Counted from the stretch's first letter, positions 1 through 6,521 are shown. The stretch is DNA of 6,521 bases from Acidobacteriota bacterium (GCA_013813075.1 JACCSI010000068.1:1-6521), one strand, 5' to 3'. Numbers and translations are program-made. The notes: generated by a model from the letters alone, not told the origin.

Positions 1-1373
1 TCGCCCATCACACCCACGCTTTGCACCGGCAACAACACCGCAAAACTCTGCCACAGCCGTTCGTACCAGCCCGAGCGGCGCATCTCGTCTGCCACGATGG
101 CGTCGGCGCGCTGCAGCAAGGACAGCCGTTCGCGCGTGAGCGCGCCAAGCAGCCGCACGGCCAGGCCGGGTCCGGGAAATGGCTGGCGCACGAGAAACTC
201 GCGATCGATGCCGAGGTCGCGTCCGACGGCCCGGACTTCGTCCTTGAATAGTTCCCTGAGCGGCTCGACCAACTTGAAGCGCATGCGGTCCGGCAACCCA
301 CCGACGTTATGGTGGCTCTTGATTGTCGCCGAAGGTCCACGGACCGATACTGACTCAATCACGTCCGGATAGAGCGTGCCTTGCGCCAGAAAATCGAAAT
401 GTCCGAGCTTCTGCGCCTCCTGCTCGAAGATCTCGATAAACGCGCCACCGATAATCTTGCGCTTTCGCTCCGGGTCCGTGACGCCGTCGAGGCGGGTCAG
501 AAAATAGTCCGTTGCCTCCACGGCATGGACCGGCAGCTGCAGTTTCTTATAGCGGTCGACCACCTGCCGCGCTTCATTCAACCGCAACAGGCCGTTGTCG
601 ACGAAGATACACTGCAACTGATCGCCCACCGCGCGATGGATGAGTGTCGCCGCCACGGTCGAATCGACGCCGCCCGACAAGCCGCAGACGACGCGGCCCT
701 GCCCGACTTGCTGACGAATGCGGCCGATCGATTCGTCGATGAACGACGCAATGGTCCAATCACCGCGACATCCACACACGTCCATGGCGAAGTTGCGAAG
801 AATGTCCGTGCCGCGTTCGGTGTGCGCCACCTCCGGGTGAAACAGCAAGGCGTAGAAGCCGCGGTCGGCGGCTTCCATGCCCGCGACCGGCGCATTCGCA
901 CTGGTCGCAACGACGGAGAACCCGGGTGGTGCGGTGGCCACGAGGTCGCCGTGGCTCGCCCAGACGCGCAGTTCGGCAGACAGCGATCGAAACAGCCGTG
1001 CCTCGCTCCCGGGGCGCACGGTGACCGCGGCAAAGCCGAACTCGCGATGCGGCGACGCCGCCACCTGGCCGCCAAGCATGTGCGTCATCAGCTGCATGCC
1101 GTAACAGATGCCGAGGGTGGGCAGGCCCAATTCGAGGACGCCCGGATCGCATCTGGGCGCATCGCTGTCCGACACGCTCTTGGGTCCCCCGGACAGGATG
1201 ATGCCGACCGGCTGTTTCGCCCGAATGGCGTCGAGCGGCGAATTGAATGGCAGGATCTCCGAGTACACCGACAGCTCGCGCAACCGGCGCGCAATCAGCT
1301 GCGTAAATTGCGAGCCGAAATCCAGGACGAGAATGGTCTGATGGGACACTTGAGGTAAACCAGGCGCGAGCAC
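1..1373 (-). CDS. guaA: GMP synthase (glutamine-hydrolysing), 3' end beyond window
   Basis: GMP synthase makes GMP from XMP, ATP and glutamine, the last step of the guanine branch of cytosolic purine synthesis. The reading frame is open for 457 codons to the window edge; the family is about 515-525 residues, so the end of the C-terminal dimerisation domain is missing. Visible in order: the N-terminal LDFGSQFTQLIARR block; a class I glutamine amidotransferase domain (about residues 14-205) with nucleophile Cys90 in GICYGMQ and His179/Glu181 in FHPEV; the ATP-pyrophosphatase domain with PP-loop SGGVDS at 233-238; HHNVGGLP at 354-361; the RQPFPGPGLAVR block; and near the edge LLPVQSVGVMG. All catalytic residues are present, at spacing like that of E. 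coli GuaA. The chosen GTG start at 1373 has GGTGGAG 7 nt upstream. A GTG at 1349, 8 codons later, is the alternative but lacks a ribosome binding site. It is divergent from the beta-propeller gene. Confidence 0.97.
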   Translation of the reverse strand, partial: MLAPGLPQVSHQTILVLDFGSQFTQLIARRLRELSVYSEILPFNSPLDAIRAKQPVGIILSGGPKSVSDSDAPRCDPGVLELGLPTLGICYGMQLMTHMLGGQVAASPHREFGFAAVTVRPGSEARLFRSLSAELRVWASHGDLVATAPPGFSVVATSANAPVAGMEAADRGFYALLFHPEVAHTERGTDILRNFAMDVCGCRGDWTIASFIDESIGRIRQQVGQGRVVCGLSGGVDSTVAATLIHRAVGDQLQCIFVDNGLLRLNEARQVVDRYKKLQLPVHAVEATDYFLTRLDGVTDPERKRKIIGGAFIEIFEQEAQKLGHFDFLAQGTLYPDVIESVSVRGPSATIKSHHNVGGLPDRMRFKLVEPLRELFKDEVRAVGRDLGIDREFLVRQPFPGPGLAVRLLGALTRERLSLLQRADAIVADEMRRSGWYERLWQSFAVLLPVQSVGVMG

Positions 1374-1380
1374 GCGGACG

Positions 1381-1387
1381 CTCCACC
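1381..1387 (-). promoter_or_regulatory. Ribosome binding site of guaA
   Basis: On the minus strand this reads GGTGGAG, followed by a 7-nt spacer and the GTG at 1373. It decides the start, because the in-frame GTG at 1349 has no purine-rich sequence ahead of it. The 5' part of the site lies in the 3' arm of a predicted hairpin (1384-1418), so translation could depend on whether the hairpin is open. Confidence 0.65.
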
Positions 1388-1418
1388 CCACACAGGTCTT
1401 TCGTGAACCTCGTGGGTG
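1384..1418 (-). promoter_or_regulatory. Imperfect hairpin in the guaA leader, overlapping the ribosome binding site
   Basis: Read 5' to 3' on the minus strand, CACCCAC (1418-1412) can pair with GTGGGGTG (1391-1384) with one bulged G. Inside it AGGT (1410-1407) pairs with ACCT (1397-1394) around a 9-nt loop. That makes 11 pairs in total with a small asymmetric internal loop. The 3' arm contains the first bases of the guaA Shine-Dalgarno sequence. With a transcript start near 1422 the hairpin would begin within a few nucleotides of the RNA 5' end. No run of T follows, so it is not a standard terminator. It could be a translation-control or mRNA-stability hairpin, or the dyad could be a protein-binding site in DNA. 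Its pairing is seen in the sequence; any function is inferred. Confidence 0.4.
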
Positions 1419-1428
1419 AGACGACGCT

Positions 1429-1434
1429 ATTATA
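1429..1434 (-). promoter_or_regulatory. Candidate -10 box of guaA (TATAAT), part of a symmetric element
   Basis: The minus strand reads TATAAT exactly, placing a transcription start near 1422 and giving guaA a leader of about 50 nt. The best -35 match at 18-bp spacing is TGGTCC (1458-1453), only 3 of 6, so the promoter would lean on its -10 box. The plus strand of the same stretch reads TATTAT at 1428-1433, a 5 of 6 match to a -10 box facing the beta-propeller gene, so the element may fire in both directions. Confidence 0.5.
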
Positions 1435-2603
1435 TGCGTGTGCCAGTCGGTCGGACCACAATATATAGGGGCGGCAAGGCTTCCCGCGCACGGTTGGTCG
1501 CCTGCTTCCTGGCGACGATCATCAGTCCGGCAGCCGGCCAGGGGCGCGTCTCTCGCGAGGACGTTGCCGATCGCATCCTCGCGCTCGATCCACGCTGGAC
1601 GGTCTCGTTCGAGACCGCACCGTCCGCACCGGCCGGCTACGACCAGCAGATGGGTTACGTGCCGCTCAAGGGTGGCGAACTCGTTGCCATCGACCTCAAC
1701 GAGGGCGTCGTCAAGTGGAAAGTCGCGCTCGCCACGCCCTTGACGCCAGCGACGGGTGACGGGTTCGTGTTCGCCGCCGGCGATAGCGCCGTGACCGCGC
1801 TCGATCAGCAGTCCGGCCGTACCGTGTGGCGCACTCCACTCGACAGCCCGATCTCGACGCCGCTGTATTGGGACAGCGGCTGGCTGCTCGCGTCGACCGA
1901 CGCCGGTGACCTGATCGCGCTCGATCCGGACGATGGCCGCGTGCTGTGGCGCAACGCCCTCGCGTCGCCCGTCTCGGTCGCGCCGACCGCCTCCGGCGAT
2001 CGGCTGTACATTTCTTTGCGTGATGGCCGCGTCGCCGCGATCAGTCTCGAATCCGGACTCAGTCTCTGGGCGTATCCCCTGAACGAATCGGTCACCGGGG
2101 TGCTCGCGCTCGAAGACCAGCTGCTGGTCGGCTCTCGTTCGAACGTGCTCCACAGTTTCGAACTCGGCCGTGCGCGCATCCGCTGGACGCAGAAGGCCGG
2201 CGCCGATATCGCGGGCGCGCCCATCGCGGACGACAAGTTGATCTATTTTGCCGCGTTCGACAACGTGTTGCGCGCGCTCGACCGCAACAGCGGGAACTTG
2301 AAGTGGACCCGCAACCTGCCCTCGCGTCCCGCCGGAGGCCCTCTCCTCGCCGACCACGTCGTGTTGCTGCCCTTCGTCACCACCGACATCGTGGCGTATG
2401 TCGCGACGACCGGGGTTGAGTCGTTTACCATCCGCGCGATCGGCGAGCTTGGCGGCGTGCCCTTTCTCCGCGAGAACACGCGGCCCACGGCGCCGCGGCT
2501 GATCGCGATGAGTCGCGACGGCTCGCTGCAAGGGTTTTCGCCGCGGGTCGAACCACCGCCTGCCCCTCTTGCGGAACTTCCCGGTGTCAGGGTCGGCGGC
2601 TAG
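1434..2603 (+). CDS. Exported PQQ-repeat beta-propeller protein (BamB-like fold)
   Basis: This is a predicted secreted or periplasmic beta-propeller of about 389 residues. After a basic N-terminus (Lys15, Arg18, Arg20) comes a hydrophobic stretch at residues 21-34 ending SPAAGQ, which looks like a type I signal peptide cut near residue 35. The mature part has repeats of the PQQ type, ALD-x(3)-G-x(3)-W, with Trp at 95, 132, 172, 212, 251 and 291, about every 40 residues. A degenerate seventh unit (IVAYVATTG) and a final strand (GSLQGFS) follow, then a Pro-rich tail. Length and fold resemble BamB, the outer-membrane assembly lipoprotein, but no lipobox sits at the end of the hydrophobic stretch, and PQQ dehydrogenases are much longer. 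Binding of PQQ is not implied; a scaffold role is more likely. The start is uncertain: GTG 1416, ATG 1434 (GGTGAG 13 nt upstream), GTG 1440 and TTG 1494 are all in frame. Confidence 0.85.
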   Translation: MRVPVGRTTIYRGGKASRARLVACFLATIISPAAGQGRVSREDVADRILALDPRWTVSFETAPSAPAGYDQQMGYVPLKGGELVAIDLNEGVVKWKVALATPLTPATGDGFVFAAGDSAVTALDQQSGRTVWRTPLDSPISTPLYWDSGWLLASTDAGDLIALDPDDGRVLWRNALASPVSVAPTASGDRLYISLRDGRVAAISLESGLSLWAYPLNESVTGVLALEDQLLVGSRSNVLHSFELGRARIRWTQKAGADIAGAPIADDKLIYFAAFDNVLRALDRNSGNLKWTRNLPSRPAGGPLLADHVVLLPFVTTDIVAYVATTGVESFTIRAIGELGGVPFLRENTRPTAPRLIAMSRDGSLQGFSPRVEPPPAPLAELPGVRVGG

Positions 2604-3849
2604 CATTCACGCGCGCGCCCCCCGGGACGGCGGATTGTGCAATGTCCAGCGCGGCCGCAAGACGCCGCACACCTTCACGCATGCGCTCGTGCGCCGGCGC
2701 GCTGAAGGACAGACGCGCGAACTGGTGCCCCTCGCCATTGACGAAGAACGCGCTTCCGACGACGAAGCTGACACGCTGCTTGACCGCTTCGACAAACAAG
2801 TCGCGATCGTCGACCGCCTTGTCGAATTCGATCCACACGAAGAACCCGCCGCGCGGTGGCGCCCAGCGGACGCGGCCGCCGAGTGCGGCGTGTAGCGCCG
2901 TTTCCATGACCGTGCGCTTGGCCATGTAGTGCGCGCGCAGCTGAGGCGCCAGACGATCCACCACGCCTCGAGCCAGCGCGGCGTGAACCAGGCGCTGATC
3001 GAAAATGCCACTGTGCAGGTCGATGGCCTGCTTCGCCAGCTCGATGCGCTCGGTGATGGCACGTGGCGAGACCATCCAGCCGACGCGCAGTCCGGGCACG
3101 AGCGTCTTGGAAATCGTGCCGAGGTAAATCACACGTCCGGCGGCGTCGTCCGCCTTAATCGGGCGGGTCTCATCGGCGCGCGTCGAGTCGTCGAAGTAGA
3201 TACTCCCGTAGGGGTCATCTTCCAGAATCAAGAGATCCAGCCGTGCCGCGGCCTCGAGCAGCGCGAGTCGCCGCTGTCGCGACATGAGACTGCCAGACGG
3301 ATTCTGAAAATTGGGCGTGACGTAGACAAAACGCGGACGGCCGCCTCCGGCCGCCACGCGCGTGACGGCCGCTTCGAGCGACTCGAGTGATAGCCCCTCG
3401 TGGTCCTGTTCAATCCCCACCAGCCTCGCCTGCTGATTGTGAAATGCCGCAACGGCGCCGCTATACGTCGGCAACTCCACAAACACGACATCGCCGGGGT
3501 CGAGCAGCACCCGTCCAGCAAGGTCAAGGCCCTGTTGTGAACCGGTGGTGATGATGTAGTCGTCCGGCGCCGTCGTGATTTCACTGGCGGCCAAGTGCGC
3601 CAACAGTTGCTCGATGAGTGGCCGGTAGCCGCGCGTCGCACCGTATTGAAGCACGTCGCCGTCGCGCGAGCCCAGAAGCTCGTTGCTGATGGCTTGCAGC
3701 TCGCCCCACGGGAAGGTCTCTGGCGCGGGCACTCCAGCCGCAAATGAGATTAAATCCGGCACGGTGGCGGCCAGCGCACCCGTTTTGCGAATGGCCGACT
3801 CCTGAAAGTCGAGCGCGGCGGCGGACAGATACCTGGTGTAGTCGTTCAT
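2587..3849 (-). CDS. PLP-dependent class I/II aminotransferase (2-aminoadipate / ARO8-like group)
   Basis: This 420-residue fold-type I transaminase moves an amino group between an amino acid and a 2-oxo acid in the cytosol using pyridoxal phosphate. Motifs: substrate-entry segment FAAGVPAPETFP (36-47); QYGATRGYRPL (68-78); cofactor phosphate loop TGSQQGLDL (102-110); PNFQNPSG (179-186) with the cofactor-facing Asn; EDDPYG (210-215) with the Asp/Tyr pair that contacts the pyridine ring; Schiff-base Lys248 in TISKTLVPGLRVGW; and Arg379 in FARLSFS for the substrate carboxylate. These motifs match the LysN/kynurenine aminotransferase/MocR C-terminal group, but there is no N-terminal GntR-type DNA-binding domain, so it is an enzyme and not a MocR regulator. 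The substrate cannot be read from the sequence; 2-aminoadipate, aromatic or branched-chain amino acids are possible. The ATG overlaps the stop of the upstream membrane-protein gene (ATGA), and the 3' end overlaps the convergent propeller gene by 17 bp. Confidence 0.93.
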   Translation of the reverse strand: MNDYTRYLSAAALDFQESAIRKTGALAATVPDLISFAAGVPAPETFPWGELQAISNELLGSRDGDVLQYGATRGYRPLIEQLLAHLAASEITTAPDDYIITTGSQQGLDLAGRVLLDPGDVVFVELPTYSGAVAAFHNQQARLVGIEQDHEGLSLESLEAAVTRVAAGGGRPRFVYVTPNFQNPSGSLMSRQRRLALLEAAARLDLLILEDDPYGSIYFDDSTRADETRPIKADDAAGRVIYLGTISKTLVPGLRVGWMVSPRAITERIELAKQAIDLHSGIFDQRLVHAALARGVVDRLAPQLRAHYMAKRTVMETALHAALGGRVRWAPPRGGFFVWIEFDKAVDDRDLFVEAVKQRVSFVVGSAFFVNGEGHQFARLSFSAPAHERMREGVRRLAAALDIAQSAVPGGARVNASRRP

Positions 3850-4835
3850 GCGATTCGACCGATGTGATGCACAGTGGTTGCCGGCGTCATGCCCGGGCTC
3901 TGCGTGCCGTCGCGCAGGTTGCGATAAACGCGTGCATACGCGACAAGCGCCGTCAGCGCGATGAACTGGAAGACAAAGCCGCGCAGCAGCCACGCGATGA
4001 GTTGCAGGGGTAGCGCCGCAAGTCCAACCAGTGGCACGAACGCGATCAAGCTAAGGGCGATGGTCGCCAGAATCGACGCGGCCGTCGTCAGCAACACCAG
4101 GCCCAGGGTTGCCGCGAAAATTGACAACACCGTCCGAAACTCGAACCGCAACAGGCGCGCCACCCGGCCCGCGGCGTCGCGCAGCGAACAGTCATCGATC
4201 GCCATCACGATCTGGAAAAGCAGGTAGAGGAAGTTGACGATGGTGACCGAGGCGACCAGTAGCGCGGAGGCCGCGGCCGCCACTATCGGCCAGCCCCTGC
4301 TCTGCGCCGGCCCAAACACCACGGCCAGGGAGACGACCGTCGACAGCAGGTAGAAGAGCATCAGCCAGATGCCGAGACCGACGTAACGCGGAAACAGTCT
4401 CGCCGCCCCGCCAGTGAAGCGCTCCAAAGAAAATTGCGTGGCGCGATGGAACGCCGCCAAGCGCAGCGGCGGATGTTCGATGACGCCCCCAGCGCGTTCG
4501 CCGGCCACTAGCACCGTCACTGTCCCGCCCTTGACCAGGAACATCAGCAGCGAACCGCCGATCAGGATCAACGCCACGGCCAGCAGAAACGCGAACAGCG
4601 CAATCGGCCGCGCCAGCAGCACCGCAGCCATCGTCGGGATGATCTGCGCGACCGGCAGTGAGAGGAGTTCGCCGGGGTCCCCGCCTATGAGCAAGACCGC
4701 CAGGAAGACGCCACCGACAATCGGCACCGCCAGCAGCGTCTTGAATAACGCATCCGCGACGAACTGGACAATGACGACGTGCCAGTTGGCGGCGGTGACC
4801 AGCGCGCCGCGCTTAAGGACGTTCTTCAGGGACAC
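3846..4835 (-). CDS. Multi-pass inner-membrane protein of unknown function
   Basis: I do not recognise the family. The 329-residue product has strongly hydrophobic stretches at about 32-52, 64-75, 79-101, 151-175, 184-211, 235-255, 258-283 and 286-302, suggesting six to eight membrane helices, and no signal peptide. Polar loops are at 110-150, with many Arg and His (AGERAGGVIEHPPLRLAAFH), and at 212-234 (DDCSLRDAAGRVARLLRFEF); the second looks like an amphipathic cytoplasmic segment. The C-terminal 25 residues are polar. The start is GTG 4835, because an in-frame TGA lies four codons upstream; no good ribosome binding site is visible. It is the first gene of a two-gene operon with the aminotransferase, sharing 4 bp (ATGA). 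A transporter or membrane-organising role is possible, but nothing in the sequence shows it. Confidence 0.85.
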   Translation of the reverse strand: MSLKNVLKRGALVTAANWHVVIVQFVADALFKTLLAVPIVGGVFLAVLLIGGDPGELLSLPVAQIIPTMAAVLLARPIALFAFLLAVALILIGGSLLMFLVKGGTVTVLVAGERAGGVIEHPPLRLAAFHRATQFSLERFTGGAARLFPRYVGLGIWLMLFYLLSTVVSLAVVFGPAQSRGWPIVAAAASALLVASVTIVNFLYLLFQIVMAIDDCSLRDAAGRVARLLRFEFRTVLSIFAATLGLVLLTTAASILATIALSLIAFVPLVGLAALPLQLIAWLLRGFVFQFIALTALVAYARVYRNLRDGTQSPGMTPATTVHHIGRIA

Positions 4836-4953
4836 GGGAGTGGCAGGTCAGAATGACGCACGAAGTACGCATTCGGCACGCTCAGCGCGCTAAGCACTCA
4901 AGCATCGGGAACTTCGCGCTCAAATACTACCGTACGCGACAATGGAGCGCCCG
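4836..4953. other. Divergent intergenic region of 118 bp
   Basis: This gap lies between the start of the minus-strand membrane-protein gene and the start of the plus-strand sensor-like gene, so it should hold both promoters. The only AT-rich patch is at 4921-4929 (CAAATACTA), which gives weak -10-like matches on either strand (AATACT plus, TAGTAT minus) without convincing -35 partners. I see no strong dyad, repeat or small gene here. Confidence 0.4.
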
Positions 4954-6521
4954 ATGCCGCTACCCTTGTTTGTCCGTCGCGCGACGTGGCGTGTGCTCGT
5001 TGCCGGTGTCGCCTGTAGCGTGCTCATCGCGGTCGTCGGCGTGGCCGGCGAACGACGCCGGTTCGGTGCGACGCTGCCCGATGCCCATCAGCGCATCGAG
5101 GCCGACGTTCAGCAACAATTTTCCGTTCTTGCCGCACGTCTTGAGAGCGCGTCGGCCATTCTGCGGCGCGACGCCATGGTGGCGTCCGCGACCGAGACGC
5201 GCGAGACAGGTGCCGTGCGGGCCCTGTTCGACCGCCTAGCGGACGCCGAGAAGCGGCTGAACATCACGGGGGCCGCGCTGACGGTTTACGGTCCGGAGGC
5301 ACGGCTCGTCGCCTGGGCCGGGCGACCCGCGATGCTTCCGACCGTCCGCATCACCGGCCCGGATGCTCTCTTCCTGGCGCAAAGCGAGGTGGGCCTTCGC
5401 CTGACGCGCGTCCTGCCGGTCTTCGATCGGGCGCAGCCAGACCTTCGCACAGCGACCCTTGTCGCCGAGGCGCCACTGCCCCGCTCCAGTGCAATCGGCC
5501 AGTCGCAAGACCCCGTGATGGCGACCTCGGTGGTGCCGGTATCGCTCCGGCTCGGGTTCGAAGGACGAGGTCCGGATGAAATTCTGGTGCGTTCGTCGAA
5601 TGGCGTGCCGCTCGCGGCCATCGCCGTGCCGCCCGATGAAATTGACCGGGCACGGAACCGATGGCGCTCCAGGGTGTGGGCGGCGCAAGGCGTGGTCCTG
5701 TGGGCGGTGCTGTTGCTGCTGGTCGGGCCTTTGCTGGATTGGCGTCGGATGTCCGACTCGATCGGCCGCCACGTCGCACAGAGCGTGGTGATCCTGTGGC
5801 TGCTGATCGCGGCGCGGACCGCTGCGTGGTTTGCCGTCCGTCTCGCCGGACTCGACCGGCCGGCCCTGGCGTCGCGGGAGGTCGCCGGGCCCTTCTGGAT
5901 TGCTCTCGCGTCACCGCTTGATTTCCTTCTGACATCGCTGACGCTCGGCGCCCTTGTCGCGCTCGTCGCGTCGAGTTTCGAGCAGTGGCGCCAAGGCCGC
6001 CGCGGGCGTGTCCGCGTCGTGCCGGCACGGGGGCCGGGCGAGGTCTTCATGTTCGTGGCCGCACAAATCGCGGCCGGGGCGATCGCTGGCGCACTGCTAG
6101 TCGCGTACGAGCACTTCCTGCGGACGCGGCTCGTGCTGGTGCCATTCGACGTCCTCCACTTTTCACTCCACCCATTCGACACCACACGGCTGGCGGTCGT
6201 GACCGGTCTCGTCCTCTTACACGCCACCCTGCTTGCGCTGGTCATCCTGGGCTTCCGTATCAGCCTGTCGCGTTGGGTCGTCGCCGGCAATCACCGCTGG
6301 ATTCGCGCATGGATCCCGCTGCTGTGGGCGGCGCCTGCGGCGACGGTCCTGTTTCTCGCGACGCGGGAGTGGGAACGACCACCGTTTGGCCCGGCGCTGC
6401 TGGTGGTTGCCGTCGCGATTGCCGCGGGGTGGCGGCTGCGGCGGTTTCGCGCCGCGCTCAAGCATGCGACGCAGGCAGCGCGGCTGACGGCGTTCTTTGT
6501 GGCGTTGGCGTTGCCCTCGGT
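4954..6521 (+). CDS. Large membrane protein with extracytoplasmic sensor-like domain, 3' end beyond window
   Basis: An uninterrupted frame of 522 codons runs to the window edge. The ATG at 4954 is chosen because GGAG (4944-4947) sits 6 nt upstream; an in-frame ATG at 4942 lacks such a site. Visible layout: a helix at about residues 14-32 after a basic start (FVRRATWR); an extracytoplasmic region at 33-238, beginning with a long helical stretch (45-105) and continuing into alpha/beta sequence (ITGAALTVYGPEARLVAWAG) that recalls Cache or PAS-like sensor domains; a helix at 242-262; then further helices at about 275-297, 314-340, 364-386, 412-434, 450-470 and 478-492, with another starting near 511. 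Arg-rich short loops (345-355, 494-510) mark cytoplasmic turns. This resembles the input half of a very large sensor kinase, with catalytic domains expected past the window. No kinase motif is present in the part seen, so a transporter-like or other membrane protein remains possible. Confidence 0.8.
   Translation, partial: MPLPLFVRRATWRVLVAGVACSVLIAVVGVAGERRRFGATLPDAHQRIEADVQQQFSVLAARLESASAILRRDAMVASATETRETGAVRALFDRLADAEKRLNITGAALTVYGPEARLVAWAGRPAMLPTVRITGPDALFLAQSEVGLRLTRVLPVFDRAQPDLRTATLVAEAPLPRSSAIGQSQDPVMATSVVPVSLRLGFEGRGPDEILVRSSNGVPLAAIAVPPDEIDRARNRWRSRVWAAQGVVLWAVLLLLVGPLLDWRRMSDSIGRHVAQSVVILWLLIAARTAAWFAVRLAGLDRPALASREVAGPFWIALASPLDFLLTSLTLGALVALVASSFEQWRQGRRGRVRVVPARGPGEVFMFVAAQIAAGAIAGALLVAYEHFLRTRLVLVPFDVLHFSLHPFDTTRLAVVTGLVLLHATLLALVILGFRISLSRWVVAGNHRWIRAWIPLLWAAPAATVLFLATREWERPPFGPALLVVAVAIAAGWRLRRFRAALKHATQAARLTAFFVALALPS

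Noticed and set aside
381..1358. Long plus-strand open frame of 325 codons opposite guaA
   Set aside because: It lies wholly antisense to an unmistakable guaA with complete motifs. Its product is rich in Arg, His, Gln and Asp without domains, as expected from the complement of GC-rich coding sequence.
1374..1433. Purine riboswitch upstream of guaA
   Set aside because: The gap to the -10 box is only about 55 nt and shows a single hairpin, without the three-way junction of known purine riboswitches.
760..1491. Minus-strand open frame of 243 codons overlapping guaA in another frame
   Set aside because: The correct guaA frame on the same strand carries all the catalytic motifs; this frame is an out-of-frame shadow that also crosses the promoter region.
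1494..1505. Lipobox-like LVAC at the propeller N-terminus
   Set aside because: The hydrophobic segment follows the Cys and no hydrophobic stretch precedes it, so the Cys is not at a signal peptidase II cleavage position.
2604..2660. GC-rich stretch after the propeller stop as a possible terminator
   Set aside because: The run of CG and CCCCCC/GGG pairs lacks a stable stem followed by a T-run and lies inside the aminotransferase coding region.
2587..3849. MocR-type transcription regulator
   Set aside because: The aminotransferase motifs fit, but the upstream in-frame extension to 3993 is a shadow of the membrane-protein gene and contains no GntR-like helix-turn-helix.
5286..6290. Minus-strand open frame of 334 codons opposite the sensor-like gene
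   Set aside because: The product is low-complexity, rich in Arg, Ser, Thr and Ala, and antisense to a hydrophobic plus-strand frame with a good start site. It is a high-GC shadow.

Overview
The window comes from a GC-rich bacterial chromosome and holds five protein-coding genes: two cut by the window edges and three complete. There is no sign of mobile elements, CRISPR, tRNA or rRNA. Codon use is uniformly GC-rich in all five. A secreted PQQ-type beta-propeller and a very large membrane sensor-like protein beside housekeeping genes would fit Acidobacteriota (perhaps Vicinamibacteria), but this is a guess from gene style and not a taxonomic call.

Layout, left to right. (1) Positions 1-1373, minus strand: guaA, GMP synthase, lacking only its last tens of codons. 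(2) A 60-bp divergent gap holds a perfect TATAAT box for guaA and a guaA leader that can fold into a hairpin covering the ribosome binding site. (3) From about 1434 to 2603, plus strand: an exported beta-propeller protein with six Trp-marked repeats of about 40 residues. (4) 2587-3849, minus strand: a PLP-dependent class I/II aminotransferase whose 3' end overlaps the propeller gene tail-to-tail by 17 bp. (5) 3846-4835, minus strand: a multi-pass membrane protein of unknown function, directly upstream of the aminotransferase and joined to it by an ATGA stop/start overlap, so the two form an operon. (6) A 118-bp divergent gap. (7) 4954 to the window end, plus strand: the first 522 codons of a large membrane protein with one N-terminal helix, an extracytoplasmic region of about 200 residues and many further helices, possibly the sensor half of a histidine kinase.

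The genes do not make up one recognisable pathway. guaA serves purine synthesis, the aminotransferase amino-acid metabolism, and the other three act at or beyond the membrane. I found no convincing new defence or mobile system. The points most worth following are the guaA leader hairpin with its symmetric promoter element, the membrane-protein/aminotransferase coupling, and the truncated sensor-like protein.
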